Part shown: positions 11,456-22,420 of the stretch, one piece after another | Layout: each line of letters starts with the position of its first letter | Position numbering within the stretch: position 1 is the stretch's first letter | DNA from: Bubalus kerabau | Lineage: Eukaryota > Chordata > Mammalia > Artiodactyla > Bovidae | NCBI RefSeq assembly: GCF_029407905.1 | Contig: NC_073642.1 | Span: 9,920,001 to 9,984,000, forward strand | Length of the DNA stretch: 64,000 bases | Direction of reading: 5' to 3' | The notes under the pieces: generated by a model | What the model was told of the DNA's origin: nothing | The model's input: the letters and a program-made list of their open reading frames with translations, nothing else | Database searches by the model: none | Made by a program: the position numbers and the translations under genes

Positions 11456-12439
11456 TAAAATACAATACAAAATAGTATTGCTTTCTCAAATATTTCCAAG
11501 TTGGTACGGAGTGGGAGGGCAGAGCAGGGCCCACACTTTGTCTCTCCTGTGATCACTCTCCACACTTTGCCCTCTCCCTCACACCCAGATTCTTTTATCT
11601 GCACCTCTGTGAACAGAGAGAAACAAAAACCAAGGAGTTGATCTAGATCTGGATGTGAGACAATATTCAATAGTATGTGACCAGAAATATGTCAATGGAA
11701 CCAGAATTTTGTGGCCAGATTCAGAACCATTTCTCTGAAACTGAAAGTGATTGACCTTCATGGACTCAGGACTAGGTCCCTGGGACAGGATCCTGATTTG
11801 GGTTCCCCAATCATTCACTTTATTCCTTTTTCAAGCCTTTCTCCTCTCTCTTCATATATGATACTTGTATTTCTAGGGACACAAGAAATTATCCTGAAAA
11901 CTAAAACCTTCATAGAAAGTTCTTCAGGCCACAAAGAGGAAAATACTATTCAACAGAGTTGCTCAAGAGTGGAATTGGCCACCTCTAATGTAGTGATTTC
12001 CTGGTTGCTAGATGTGTGTAAAAGAGGCTGTATAATGTCTCACCTCAGGTGTTAAAAAGGAGCATGGGCACTAACACCTAAAGATCTTTCCAGATGGAAT
12101 TTCATGTTTGTAGTTACATGAGTGAGCATTGAGCTATTTGCATCGATTCATGCCTTAGCTTTTTAAAATTTCAATTGACAGGATATTGAATGATTTATTC
12201 AATACTGGTATATATATTTTTTAATATTCTGCAACTAGCTAAAATGTTTTCACTAGTTGAGGTATCTTATAATTTGAAACAAATTCATATATAAAACTAC
12301 CACAAGTAGGTAGATCATTGATTACCACAACTCTTACATAAAACCATCATTAAATTTTTGGTCCACCATAAATTTTTTTTATTAAAACACAAAATCATGT
12401 CATTTATCAATGCATATATAAATATACATCTGTTTAAAT
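11456..12439. other. No confidently recognised element
   Basis: The 11700-12060 part is complex and may be an old repeat. 12160-12440 is AT-rich. No coding signature. Confidence 0.3.
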
Positions 12440-12563
12440 ATTTTTAAATTTTTTTACTTCACACCATGGCCTGAGGGATCTTAGTTTCACAAACAGGGAT
12501 AGAACCCATGCCTTCTTCAGTAGAAAGACAGAGTCTTAACCACTGGACTGCCAGGGAAGTCTC
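12440..12563 (-). mobile_element. tRNA-Glu SINE (CHR-like), antisense
   Basis: It ends ccactggactgccagggaagt, the reverse complement of a tRNA-Glu SINE head, with an internal gatagaacccatgcc (reverse B box). Flanking acatctgt repeats at about 12427 and 12565 suggest a short TSD. Confidence 0.7.
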
Positions 12564-12690
12564 ACATCTGTCTTTTACAAAAAATGAATTTTTTTTTAGG
12601 TAACCATTCTTCATGGAAATAATCTTACAAAATTCATTATACAGTATTTATTGTGTTATTATTGTACAAAAATTATATTATTATTACAGT

Positions 12691-13984
12691 GCTCAAACTA
12701 CCACACAATTGTACTCATCTCACACGCTAGTAAAGTAATGCTCAAAATTCTCCAAGACAGGCTTCAACAGTACATGAACCGTGAACTTCCAGATGTTCAA
12801 GCTAGATTTAGAAAAGGCAGAGGAACCAGAGATCAAATGGCCAACATCTGTTGGATCATCAAAAAAGCAAGAGTTCCAGAAAAATAACTATTTCTGCTTT
12901 ATTGACTATGCCAAAGCCTTTGACTGTGTGGACAACAACAAACTCTGGAAAATTCTTCAAGAGATGGGAATGCCAGACCACCTGGCCTGCCTCTTGAGAA
13001 ATCTGTATGCAGGTCAGGAAACAACAGTTAAAACCGGACATGGAACAACAGACTGGTTCCAAATCAGGAAAGGAGTACGCCAAGGCTGTATATTGTCACC
13101 CTGCTTATTTAACTTATATGCAGAGTACATCATGAGAAATGCTGGGCTGGAAGAAGCACAAGCTGGAATCAAGATTGCTGGGAGAAATATCAATAACCTC
13201 AGATATGCAGATGACAGCACCCTTATGGCAGAAAGTGAAGAGGAACTAAGAAGCCTCTTGATGAAAGTGAAAGAGGAGAGTGAAAAAGTTGGCTTAAAGT
13301 TCAACATTCAGAAAACTAAGATCATGGCATCCGGTCCCATCACTTCATGGCAAATAGATGGGGAAATAGTGGAAACAGTGACAGACTGTATTTTTTGGGT
13401 TCCAAAATCACTGCAGATGGTGACTGCAGCCATAAAATTAAAAGACACTTGCTACTTGGAAAAAAAATAGTTATGACTAACCTAGACAGCATATTAAAAA
13501 CCAGAGTCTTTGCCAACAAAGGTCTGTCTAGTCAAAGCTATGGTATTTCCAGTGGTCATGTATGGATGTGAGAGTTTGGCCTGTGAAGAAGGCTGAGTGT
13601 TGAAGAATTGATGCTTTTGAACTGTGGTGTTGGAGAAGACTCTTGAGAGTCCCTTGGACTGCAAGGAGATTAAACCAGTCCATCCTAAAGGTAATTGGTC
13701 TTGAACATTCATTGGAAGGACTGATGCTGAAGCTGAAACTCCAATACCTTGGCCACCTGATGGGAAGAACTAAGTCATTTGAAAAGACCTTGATGCTGGG
13801 AAGGTTTGAAGGCAGGAGGAGAAGGGGATGACAGAGGATGAGATGGTTGGATGGCATCACCAGCTCAATGGACATAAGTCTGGGTAAACTCCAGGAGTTG
13901 GTGATGGACAGGGAGGCCTGGCACACTGCAGTCCATGGGGTCACAAAGAGTTGGACACAACTGAGTGACTGAACTGAACTGAAT
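12691..13984 (+). mobile_element. BovB LINE, ~1.3 kb, RT to 3' end
   Basis: It starts at tgctcaaactaccacac, upstream of the RT catalytic core, and ends in the gactgaactgaactga tail. It contains the full palm region and the C-terminal part, so it is among the longest BovB copies here. A 2-bp deletion near 12868 and a frame change after about 13385 break the coding frame. Confidence 0.92.
12781..13470 (+). pseudogene. BovB reverse transcriptase remnant with motifs A, B and C
   Basis: The 229-codon frame has FIDYAKAFDCV (motif A, residues 40-50, Asp42), RQGCILSP (motif B region) and YADD (residues 142-145, second and third catalytic Asp). Residues 1-31 are read out of frame; the true upstream frame is in 12651-12887 (ISHASKVMLKILQ...). 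Downstream of ETVTD the frame is wrong again. So all three catalytic aspartates survive, but no single frame spans the protein. Confidence 0.85.
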
Positions 13985-14120
13985 TCATTGATATCATCTA
14001 GGATCCAGACTACATTTAAACACTGTAGCTTTTCTCAAAAATATCACTTTTAGTTGATATTATATTAAGGTACCATAGTCTATTCAATTATCAATTTGTT
14101 GAAAGTTATTTGGAGTGCCT

Positions 14121-14236
14121 TGAATATCTTGCTCCGGGAGTAGGTGATGAACAGGGAGGCCTGGTGTGCTATAGTCCATGGGGTCACAGTCAGACACGTC
14201 TGAGCAATTGAACTGAACTGAACTGAATATCTTGCT
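14121..14236 (+). mobile_element. 90-bp BovB 3' stub with perfect 13-bp TSD
   Basis: The inserted segment is 14134-14223. It matches only the last ~90 bp of BovB (ccgggagtaggtgatgaacag to three gaact units). It is flanked by identical TGAATATCTTGCT at 14121-14133 and 14224-14236. This shows a real, extremely 5'-truncated insertion, not a decayed longer copy. Confidence 0.9.
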
Positions 14237-14319
14237 TTTAAAATAATATCAAAAATAATCCTATATATTAATTTGTTACTTTAGCTAGGTAAAATTGGGA
14301 TGGATTTCTAACACTAAGA

Positions 14320-15018
14320 TTGTGCAGTCAAAAAGAAATTATGTATGTGATTTTGAACCATGAACTTCCAGATGTTCAAGCTGGATTTAGAAAAGACAGA
14401 GGAACCAGAGATCAAATTGACAACATCTGCTGGATCATTGAAAAAGCAAGAGAGTTCCAGAAAAACATCTACTATTGCTTTATTGACTATGCTAAAGCCT
14501 TTGACTGTGTGCATCATACCAAACTGTGGAAAATTCTTCAAGAGATGGAAATACCAGACCACCTTATCTGCCTCCTGAGAAATCTGTATGCAGGTCAAGA
14601 AGCAACAGTTAGAATTGGACATGGAACAACAGACTGGTTCCAAATATGGAAAGGAGTACATCAAGGCTGTATATTGTCACCCTGCTCATTTAACTTATAT
14701 GCAGAGTACATCATGAGAAATCCTGGATTGGATGAAGCACAAGCTGGAATCAAGATTGCTGGGAGAAAAATCGATAACCTCAGATATGCAGATGACACCA
14801 CACTTATGGCAGAAAGTGAAGAACTAAAGAACATCTTGATCAAAATGAAAGAGGAGAGTAAAAAAGTTGGCTTAAAACTCAACATTCAGAAAAGTAAGAT
14901 CATGGCAGCTGGTCCCATCACTTCATGGGAAATAGATGGGGAAACCTTGGAAACAGTGGCAGTCTTTATTTTGGGGGGCTCCAAAATCACTGCAGAAGTG
15001 ATGCAGCCACGAAATTAA
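14320..15018 (+). pseudogene. BovB reverse transcriptase core, open through motifs A-C
   Basis: The 232-codon frame includes FIDYAKAFDCV (residues 54-64, Asp56), HQGCILSP (114-121) and YADD (156-159), followed by GLKLNIQKSKIMAAGP. The first ~12 residues come from flanking DNA, because the element starts at 14356. The frame breaks near 14995, where the usual DGDCSHEIK block is disrupted by a small deletion. The endonuclease domain and the C-terminus are not in frame, so it cannot be autonomous. Confidence 0.87.
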
Positions 15019-15564
15019 AAGATACTTGCTTCTTGGAAGAAAAGTTATGACCAATCTGGACAGTTTATTCAAAAGCAGAGACATTACTTGCCAACAAAGG
15101 TCTGTCTCGTCAATACTATGGTTTTTCCATAGTCATGTATGGATGTGACAGTTTGGACCATAAAGAAAGCTGAGCACCAAAAAACTGATGCTTTTGAACT
15201 GTGGTATTAGAGAAGACTCTTCAGAGTCCATTGGACAACAGTGAGATCAAACCAGTCCATCCTAAAGGAAATCAGTCCTGAATATTCATTGAAAGGACTG
15301 ATGCTGAAGCTGAAACTCCAATACTTTGGGCACCTGATGCATAGAAGTGACTCATTGGAAAAGACCCTGATGCTGGGAAAGACTGAAGGCAGGAGGAAAA
15401 GGGGACAACAGAGGGTGAGATGGATGGATGGCATCATCAACTCAATGGACATGAGTCTGAGTAAACTCCAGGAGTTGGTGGTAGACAGGGAGGCCTGGTG
15501 TGCTGCAGTCCATGGAGTCACAAAGAGTCAGACACAGTTGAATGACTGAACTGATGTGATTTTG
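14345..15564 (+). mobile_element. BovB LINE, ~1.2 kb, with 11-bp TSD
   Basis: ATGTGATTTTG is present at 14345-14355 and 15554-15564, so the element is 14356-15553. It begins just upstream of the conserved ELPDVQAGF block and ends with gactgaactg. It carries the longest uninterrupted RT core of the three copies between 12.6 and 15.6 kb. Confidence 0.92.
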
Positions 15565-16129
15565 CTAGATATGATAACTATTTTTCCATATGTGTAGCAT
15601 TTTGCATTCCCACCATCAATTCAGGAAGGTATCAGTTGACTCACCATTCTTCTACCTGAGATGGTGTCAAAGCTTTGATGAGATGTGGTCTACTTTAAAT
15701 TCTCTTATTATAAAGGAGAATAAGCATTTATTATGTGTTTCTTGGACATTTATATTTCTTCTACTTTGAAATAACTTTTCATATCACCTTTTCAATTTTT
15801 TTTAAATCAGTTTGTTGATCTTATTTTGGGATTGTTGTTATCTTTTCTAAGTTGCAAAATTATTTTTTTCTTGTGTTTTTTTGTCTTTGCATTTGTTTAT
15901 TTTCCATGCAAACACTTTTTGGGAAAAAATTATTTGAACTTAACAGTCCTTTTAAAATAATAGTTTCTTAACTGTACTCCAATAAAATTTGTTTTAAAAA
16001 GTTTAAAATCTAAAACTTAGAAATAAGTATAGATACTTATTTGCCTTAAATACATTAAACACATGTGAAAATTAGTAAAATTTATAAAATAAAAAATTAA
16101 GTCCTTTGAGACATAAAAAATAATAGCTT
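15565..16129. other. AT-rich, no confident element
   Basis: T-rich on the plus strand. It may be the start of the antisense old L1 annotated next, but I cannot place it. Confidence 0.3.
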
Positions 16130-17110
16130 CTTGATTTTGAGTAATTATTAGGAAAATATTTTTCCCTCTGCTCACAAAATAGAAATGTAATCACCTATGT
16201 TTTCTTCTACTTGTCTGATTTCACATTTAGATCTCTGATTTATTTGGATTTTTCCCAGTTTACCATATAATCTAGCCATTATATCTTTATATGTACAGCT
16301 ATTACATGGCATCCAATTGTCACAACATGCTTTGTTAAAAATTTTTCTGATTTAAGGTGCCATTTTTATCACATCCTCCAGAGAAGGAAATGGCAACCCA
16401 CTCCAGTATTCTTGCCTGGGAAATCCCATGGACAGAGGAGCCTGGCAGGCTACAGTGTATGGGGTCGTAAAGGGTTAGACATGACTCAGAGGCTAAACAA
16501 CAACAACAAATATATCGTACACTAAAATTTCACGACACTTGGATATATTTCTGGGTTTTCTATTCTGTCCCGTTGGACTGTCTGTCTATGCATAGGCAAG
16601 TACTTGTTGATGTGATTAAAGTGGCTTTATGCCTCACACTCCCTTTTTAAAGGATTAATCTGCTTATTCTTATTCACTGTTTTCTGTGGAGCTTTATTAG
16701 CAATGTTTTAACTCCAGGAAGGAGAGATGTTTGGATATTATTATTGAGATTGTTTTAAACAAATTTTATCTTGGGGCATATTATCCTCATGACCTGTTTG
16801 TATTCCAAAGCATATGTTTCTCAATTTGTTCTTGTCAACTTTTGTGTCTTTCCATAGTGTTTTAAAGTGTTCTTTAGACAGGTTTTGCATATCCTTTGTA
16901 CAAATGTTTCCCTAAAGATTTATCATGTTTGTCTGTTTTTAGATGTGATATTTTATTACATTATTGTATATCATAATATTTGCATTTATTTTCTTGAATT
17001 TTTACAGATATTCAATCATCCTAAAGATTATTTACCTCTCTGTTTCCAGTTATCATGTCTCTAAATGTTTTCTCTTATCTACTTGGTTATTTCCTCCAAT
17101 ATCTCTATAA
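16130..17110 (-). mobile_element. Old L1 ORF2 remnant, antisense
   Basis: Read in reverse, this matches the older mammalian L1 ORF2 C-terminal region in layout. On the plus strand it contains the typical antisense phrases: gggttttctattctgtcccgttgg, a gtggctttatg segment, then tttatcatgtttgtctgttttt and a run ending near 17110. It is heavily decayed and has a Bov-tA inserted at 16381-16500. Confidence 0.55.
16381..16500 (+). mobile_element. Bov-tA SINE, 3' part
   Basis: It starts at cagagaaggaaatggcaaccc and runs through cctgggaaatcccatgg, ggagcctggcaggctac and gggtcgtaaagggttagac to a caacaacaa tail. The tRNA head is missing (5' truncated). It lies inside the antisense L1. Confidence 0.85.
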
Positions 17111-17344
17111 AGTCTTGGCAATATAAATATGGGTGGACAAAGTCAACTGAAAGCATTAATTATAACTTTATTACAATTATAATTAATTATAATTTTATTA
17201 TAAAACTGAAGCATTTTTGCTAAACTTTACTGATTCATTTTTTATTATTTAGAAAATTTGGTTGAATGCTTTTCCTTAACATGCCCTCTAAGCATTTACA
17301 GGATAAAATCTAGTAAGCATAATAGATTACAGGTTGTTTAACAT

Positions 17345-17510
17345 TGTAGACAGAGACTGGACTTGGGTCTGTAATAAACCTAAACTTGAATCTTGATTCT
17401 GCCTCTCACTAAGTCTTTCACTGTGGACATAGAACTTGTGAAGTCAGTTTTCACAGTCACAAAATGAGAAATTCTACATAAAATGCCTGATAAAATATCC
17501 AGCACTCACA
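17345..17510 (+). mobile_element. Possible MIR fragment
   Basis: cttgaatcttgattctgcctctcac... and the following ctcac...aaatgagaaat resemble the MIR core. Weak similarity; ends uncertain. The rest of 17111-18120 shows no recognised element. Confidence 0.4.
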
Positions 17511-18120
17511 TATGTCTATTAACATTATTTTCCTGCATCCTTCCATGAGGGCAGGTAAAGTAACTAATCACAGCATCCTAGTTGAACATTTTGATAGTAC
17601 AGGTGGTCCAGATACATTTGGTGAATTACATTTTTGCAGATGGAAAATGTGTGATAAGCAGGATAATTTTTCTAGTGTTTCTAAGATATACTTAGAAGAA
17701 GTGAAGGAAAAAATAATTTTCATGGGAACTTTGTATTTTCACTTTTTACCCAATGACAAACCTGGCATAAAGGAATTATAGTTATTTTACGAATGACATA
17801 ATTCTGACTCAGACAAATGAAGTCAAACTAGCAAAAGTTAGATCCAGCAATTGAACCCATTACGTCAATTCCCTTTTTAAAACATGTCCAAGCATTTCAC
17901 TTAGGATGATTATAAACAAAACTCTTCCCTGCTCACTCTACTGTGTTCTTTGCCCATAGGAACCACTGCCAGTTCTGGATTAACCTGCACACTCTTGTAT
18001 CTCTCGGCCTTCTCCTCTGATATTCTCTTTGCTTGGGGCACCGAGTTCTTCCCTCCCATCTTCTATCTGATGAAAGTTTTGTACTCATCCTTTAAGTTTC
18101 CACTTAGACGTTTGGTGCAT

Positions 18121-18334
18121 GTGTGTGTGCTGTCACTTGAGTACATCTGCGTGATGCTATGGACTGTAGCCCGCCAGGCTCCTTTATCCATAGGATTCTC
18201 CAGGCAAGAACATTGAAGTGGGTTGCCACGCCCTCCTGCAGGGGAGCTTCCAGACCCAGGGATCAAACCAGTGGAGTCTCCTGCATCTTTTGCATCGCAG
18301 GCGGATTATTTATCGCTGAACTACCAGGGAAACC
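18121..18334 (-). mobile_element. BovA2/Bov-tA SINE, antisense
   Basis: The order is reversed: gactgtagcccgccaggctcc, ggattctccaggcaagaac, gtgggttgccacg, gacccagggatcaaacc (reverse B box) and accagggaaaccc (reverse head). Near full length. Confidence 0.88.
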
Positions 18335-18346
18335 CTATTTAGAGCT

Positions 18347-18482
18347 TTAGTTAGTTAGTTAGTTAAGTTGCTCAGTTGTGTCCAACTCTTTGCCACCCCA
18401 TGGACTGTAGCCCACCAGGCTCCTCCATCCATGGGATTCTCCAGGCAAGAATACTGGAGTGGGTTGCCATTTCCTTCTCCTG
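18347..18482 (-). mobile_element. Bov-tA SINE 3' half, antisense
   Basis: A (tagt)n run, then aagttgctcagttgtgtccaa through tgggttgccatttccttctcc. The tRNA-related head is absent. It lies 12 bp after the previous SINE. Confidence 0.85.
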
Positions 18483-19176
18483 CCAAAAGACTTCTGATTC
18501 CTATCTCTCAATAGATGGTCTTATGATACTATTTCATGTGTCATTCATTGCCTTATGCTTTATCCAAACTGCCTATTTAATTTCCATAAATGCTATGAGA
18601 ATAGTGATTGTATCTGTATTACTTATTCCAATGTTCAGTACATCAGTCCACATGATAAATGTTCTACCAACATAAACCAAATGAAAGTTTTCCATTATAA
18701 TGTTTTCAATAGTAAAACTTTGAAGATAGTGTAAATTTTCAAAGATACGAACATAGTTTTATATACTTTAGTACATACAGATTATGAAAACTTACACAGT
18801 GATTTTAAAAAATATCATATTTTGACATTCTTTTAATAAAAAGATTTTATGTAAAAATATAGGTCAAAAACAATTTATAATATATTCATGATTTTAGCTA
18901 TGGAAATAGCTAATATGCTGGAGACTGTATTTGAAAACATTGTGCTATATCTCTTAAATCAATTATCTTGTTTAATTTTTATAAGTACAAAATAAAATGG
19001 TTATTATTATCCTCATTATATTGGGGAATCACCCAGGTGGAAAGTGATTAAGTAAAAGTAATTTTCTTTACTCATGGTTTCAAAATCAGGTTTTGTCCAA
19101 CTTTGAAGTTTACACTTTGAAATTCTAGAAAGAAATAGATGGATAGAGCTTTGCATATACATACACGCACACACAC
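18483..19176. other. AT-rich, no confident element
   Basis: No SINE or LINE seen. 18950-19050 has a faint resemblance to the ancient attatcctcatta... repeats common in mammals. Ends with a short (CA)-rich stretch. Confidence 0.3.
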
Positions 19177-19223
19177 GCAGGTGCACCTCAAATATAATAT
19201 TTTCCTATTCTTCAACTGAGTTA

Positions 19224-19393
19224 GCTTCCCTTGTGGCTCAGTGGTAAAGAATCTGCCTGCAATGCGAGAGACCTGGGTCTGATCCCTGGGTTGGGAAGGT
19301 CCCCTGGAGAAGGGAAAGGCTGCCCACTCCAGTATTCTGGCCTGGAGAATTCCTTGGACTATATAGTCCATGGGGTACAAAGAGTTGGACACT

Positions 19394-19429
<36 letters not shown>
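19224..19429 (+). mobile_element. Bov-tA SINE with (CA)15 tail, flanked by a ~46-bp duplication
   Basis: It shows an A box (tggctcagtgg, 19234-19244) and a variant B box (gggtctgatccc, 19275-19286) from the tRNA-Glu head, then the Bov-A body, then (CA)n at 19399-19428. Its flanks 19177-19223 and 19430-19476 are an imperfect direct repeat of about 46 bp. Confidence 0.85.
19399..19428. repeat. (CA)15 microsatellite
   Basis: Uninterrupted CA dinucleotides at the SINE tail; likely length-polymorphic. Confidence 0.95.
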
Positions 19430-19430
<1 letters not shown>

Positions 19431-19476
19431 CAGGTGCTCATCGAATATAATATGTTCCTATTGTTCAACTTAGTTG

Positions 19477-20855
19477 ATGTGAACCTGTTAACAGTTCTTA
19501 TCTCTGGATTTGACTCTAATGTTTTGTATAATTTTTTCCCCTCCCACTTTTTCTACAATAAGTATGCATTATCTAAAAATGGTATTAAAATAATACATTT
19601 AAAAAAGAAATCTTGTCATCAGTCCTCTTCCTCAAAGCTTTTCTATCTTATTTGTAGACCTACAAAGAAGCCTTTTGAGTTTCAAAGGTGAGAGTCCATT
19701 CTTCTTACAGATCATCATTTTTCGACATATTTATTATCCAAACTTGAGCATGTGAGTTATGGTTTCCCAAATCATCTGATTGATAGAGATTTTGTCATGA
19801 ACAAATGGAATATGGTCATGCATATAATCATGGGTATATGGTTACTCTATGGACTGCATTTAGGTTTCAACCAAATGACCAGAGCTGACTGTTTGAGTCA
19901 AAGACTGAGAATTGATATCTTCTTATTCATTCACTATCACTTGGCCAAATGTCTTTGGAATACTGTATATGCCAAATTGATGCAAGCATGTGGGGATTTG
20001 AAGATAAGTCAGATTTTCTGCCCTAGAGAGAAGAAATACACAGTAGGGTTGGGAAGGAAGTCATATGAGCTGAAATAAAGAAGTGTAATGTTTGGCATGA
20101 AGGAGATGTGAGGAGGAGGGTGGAGAGCAGAGAAGAGGAGCACTCAATTCAAAGGGCCTGGTAGGAACTGAAGGCCCCTTACTGCATGTAACACCAATCC
20201 TTTTCGAGTGCCTTCACTGAGGTTTGTATTTCATTTTAGGTGATACTCTCAGCATATGTCTCAATTAACATTGCTGTGGATAGCATAGCCACCTTCTCCT
20301 CTTCTGGAAATATGCAAATTGACAACACATTCTTTGCAACCACTGGTTTGTGTCAGAGTTGGCATAGAGGTCAGTTTTTACCTGTAGCTTTTTCTTGCCC
20401 CCAACTCTCTGGACCTTTTGCAGATTTAATTGTGTCCAGCTGGGTGCACTTTGCCCTTTCTCTGAATAGGACAAAGGAATACTTATCCTCACCCATTTTC
20501 AAAGCCTTTCCCTTTCCCTTCGGATTTGCGGTTCAACAAACCACATCTTCCTTTGACTCAGCTCCCAAATTACCTTAATAGCCTATGGCATCCAAAGGGT
20601 GACCTCCACCCTGTCCTGGCTTCTCTGGTGCCTTTAAGTCACACCTGCAGCCATTTAAAACAGTGTCATCAAGCTGTGGTCAATTCCTGGCACCAGCTGC
20701 TGAGCAGTATTCAAACCTTTTCTTCCTTACCAGACAAAACTGAGACTTACAATTAGGAGAGTGGTCTTCCACTCTCAAATATTAAAAATATATTACTTCT
20801 AAACTCTCTACTCTCTTCTCTCTCTTCCTTACCTGCAACCTCAGAGCTTTGTGCG
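19477..20855. other. No confidently recognised element
   Basis: The sequence is complex and without young insertions. The open frames at 19752-20078 (108 codons) and 20240-20578 (112 codons) show no recognisable domain, no clear splice sites and no overall codon signal. Confidence 0.35.
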
Positions 20856-21076
20856 CGCATGCATGCTGAGTTGCTTCCATTGTGCTCCACTCTTTGTGAT
20901 TCTATGGGCTGTAGCCGCCCCCCATCCAGGCTCCTTTATCCATGGGATTCTCCAGGCAAAAATACTGTTGTGGGTTGCCCTGCCCTTCTCCAGGGAATAT
21001 TGTCAACCCAGGGATTGAACACATGTCACCTGCATCGCAAGTGGATTGTTTACCACTGAGCTACAGGCAAAGCCCT
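20856..21076 (-). mobile_element. BovA2 SINE, antisense
   Basis: Reverse order from gctgagttgcttccattgtgc through ggattctccaggcaaaaat, gacccagggattg-type reverse B box (caacccagggattgaac) to ctacaggcaaagccc. Diverged full-length copy. Confidence 0.85.
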
Positions 21077-21309
21077 CATAGCTTCACAGTCTGAAGAAAA
21101 GAACCTCCATTGATTTCAAAACCTTGGGTCTAAGCCTCCAACCTCATAGTGTCCACTGTCACTTCAAAGCTTCAGTTTTCTCACCTGTAGAAAAAGTAAC
21201 AGTTTAGGTTTGAGGGAAGATATAGGGAAATAACCTGTTCGAGGTAATAATCACTATAAATAAAATAGAAGCAAGAGAACAGAGAGTATTGGTGGTTAGT
21301 TTTAGATTT

Positions 21310-22420
21310 AGGAGTCAAGGAAGGACTCTGTGAGAATGTGACATTTGGGCAAGAGTTCAAAAACAGTGATAGAGTGAGCCACGAAATTAGCTGGGAAAAG
21401 AGCATTTTGGACACAGATGATAATAAATCTGTGTGACTTAACTAAGGAGAGCTTGTTTGTTGTGATCAAGGAACAGTAAATCAACAGGTATGGCTCAAAG
21501 GGTCTTGTCAAACATGGGCTTAGAGCCAAGAGGAAGGTTTTAGATTGGGGTCTTAAAAGTCATTAGAGAATTTTTAGCAGAGGGTGGAGGAGTGACATGA
21601 TAAGCATTTCACATTAAGAGGAACTTGGAGCTGCATGAAAAATAGATTGATGATTGATAGGAGACAGAAATAGAACTTTGGAGACAAGGTTGACACTCTT
21701 GCAGCCTACCAGAGGAGTGATGAAAAGGGCATGGACTGGGTGTTTATCATGGCATCTAGGATCATTTGATTCAGGATAGGAGTGTGAGAGAGAAGAATCA
21801 TAACTATGAGGCTTTTGACCTGAGCAGTTGGGTGAATGGAGTTGCCATTTACTGTGTGTGTGTATGTGTTAATTGTTTAGTCGTGTCCGACTCTCTGCAA
21901 CCCCATAGATTGTAGCCCACCAGGCCCCTCTGCCCACAGGATTCTCCAGGCAAGAACACTGGAGTGGGTTGCCATTTCCTTCTCCAAAAGGAACTAAAGA
22001 AAGAAAGAAAGTGAAGTGGCTCAGTCATGTCTGCCTCTTTGTGACCCCATGGACTGTAGCCTACCAGGCTCCTCCATCCATGGAATTTTCCAGGCAAGAG
22101 TACTGTAGTGAGTTGCCATTTCCTTCTCCTTGCCATTTACTGAGGTAGGTAAAACTCAGGGAGGGTTGATGTATTGGGCTGGAAACCAAAAAGTTGATTT
22201 TACAATAGATTGATATGATTGACAGATGCTCAAGTAGAGATGCAGAGGAGGAAACTATATATGCAAATTCAATTCAGAGATGGGATTAGAGAACAAAATC
22301 TAAAGTCATTAGTGTATGCACCAAATGCTGTAAAGCCATCTGATAAGACTGAGGCTTAAAACTTGGAGTTGTTGGTGACTGAGTTGTGTTTGAACTGAAG
22401 AAGTGGGCACTAGCCCAACA
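21310..22420 (+). repeat. Probable ancient interspersed repeat, family unassigned
   Basis: Phrases such as gggcaagagttcaaaaacag, gaggagtgacatgataag and cctgagcagttgggtgaatgg ... ttgccatttactga recur in the same order in a widespread old mammalian repeat. It is split by the SINE at 21855-22129. I cannot name the family reliably. Confidence 0.4.
21842..22142 (-). mobile_element. Dimeric Bov-A SINE, antisense, with perfect 13-bp TSD
   Basis: Two Bov-A units in reverse, 21868-21985 and 22008-22129, are separated by a gaaagaaagaaag linker. A TG-rich stretch precedes them, which is the tail. TTGCCATTTACTG flanks the unit at 21842-21854 and 22130-22142. Confidence 0.92.

Noticed and set aside
13960..13984. 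Short regular gaact repeats suggesting a CRISPR-like or satellite array
   Set aside because: They are the normal 3' tails of BovB, seen at the ends of many copies here.
19231..19290. tRNA-like A and B boxes, possible tRNA gene
   Set aside because: These are tRNA-Glu-derived SINE heads; no cloverleaf or anticodon arm is preserved and the Bov-A body follows.
19752..20078. 108-codon frame
   Set aside because: No domain recognised, no flanking splice signals, no repeat or regulatory context to support it.
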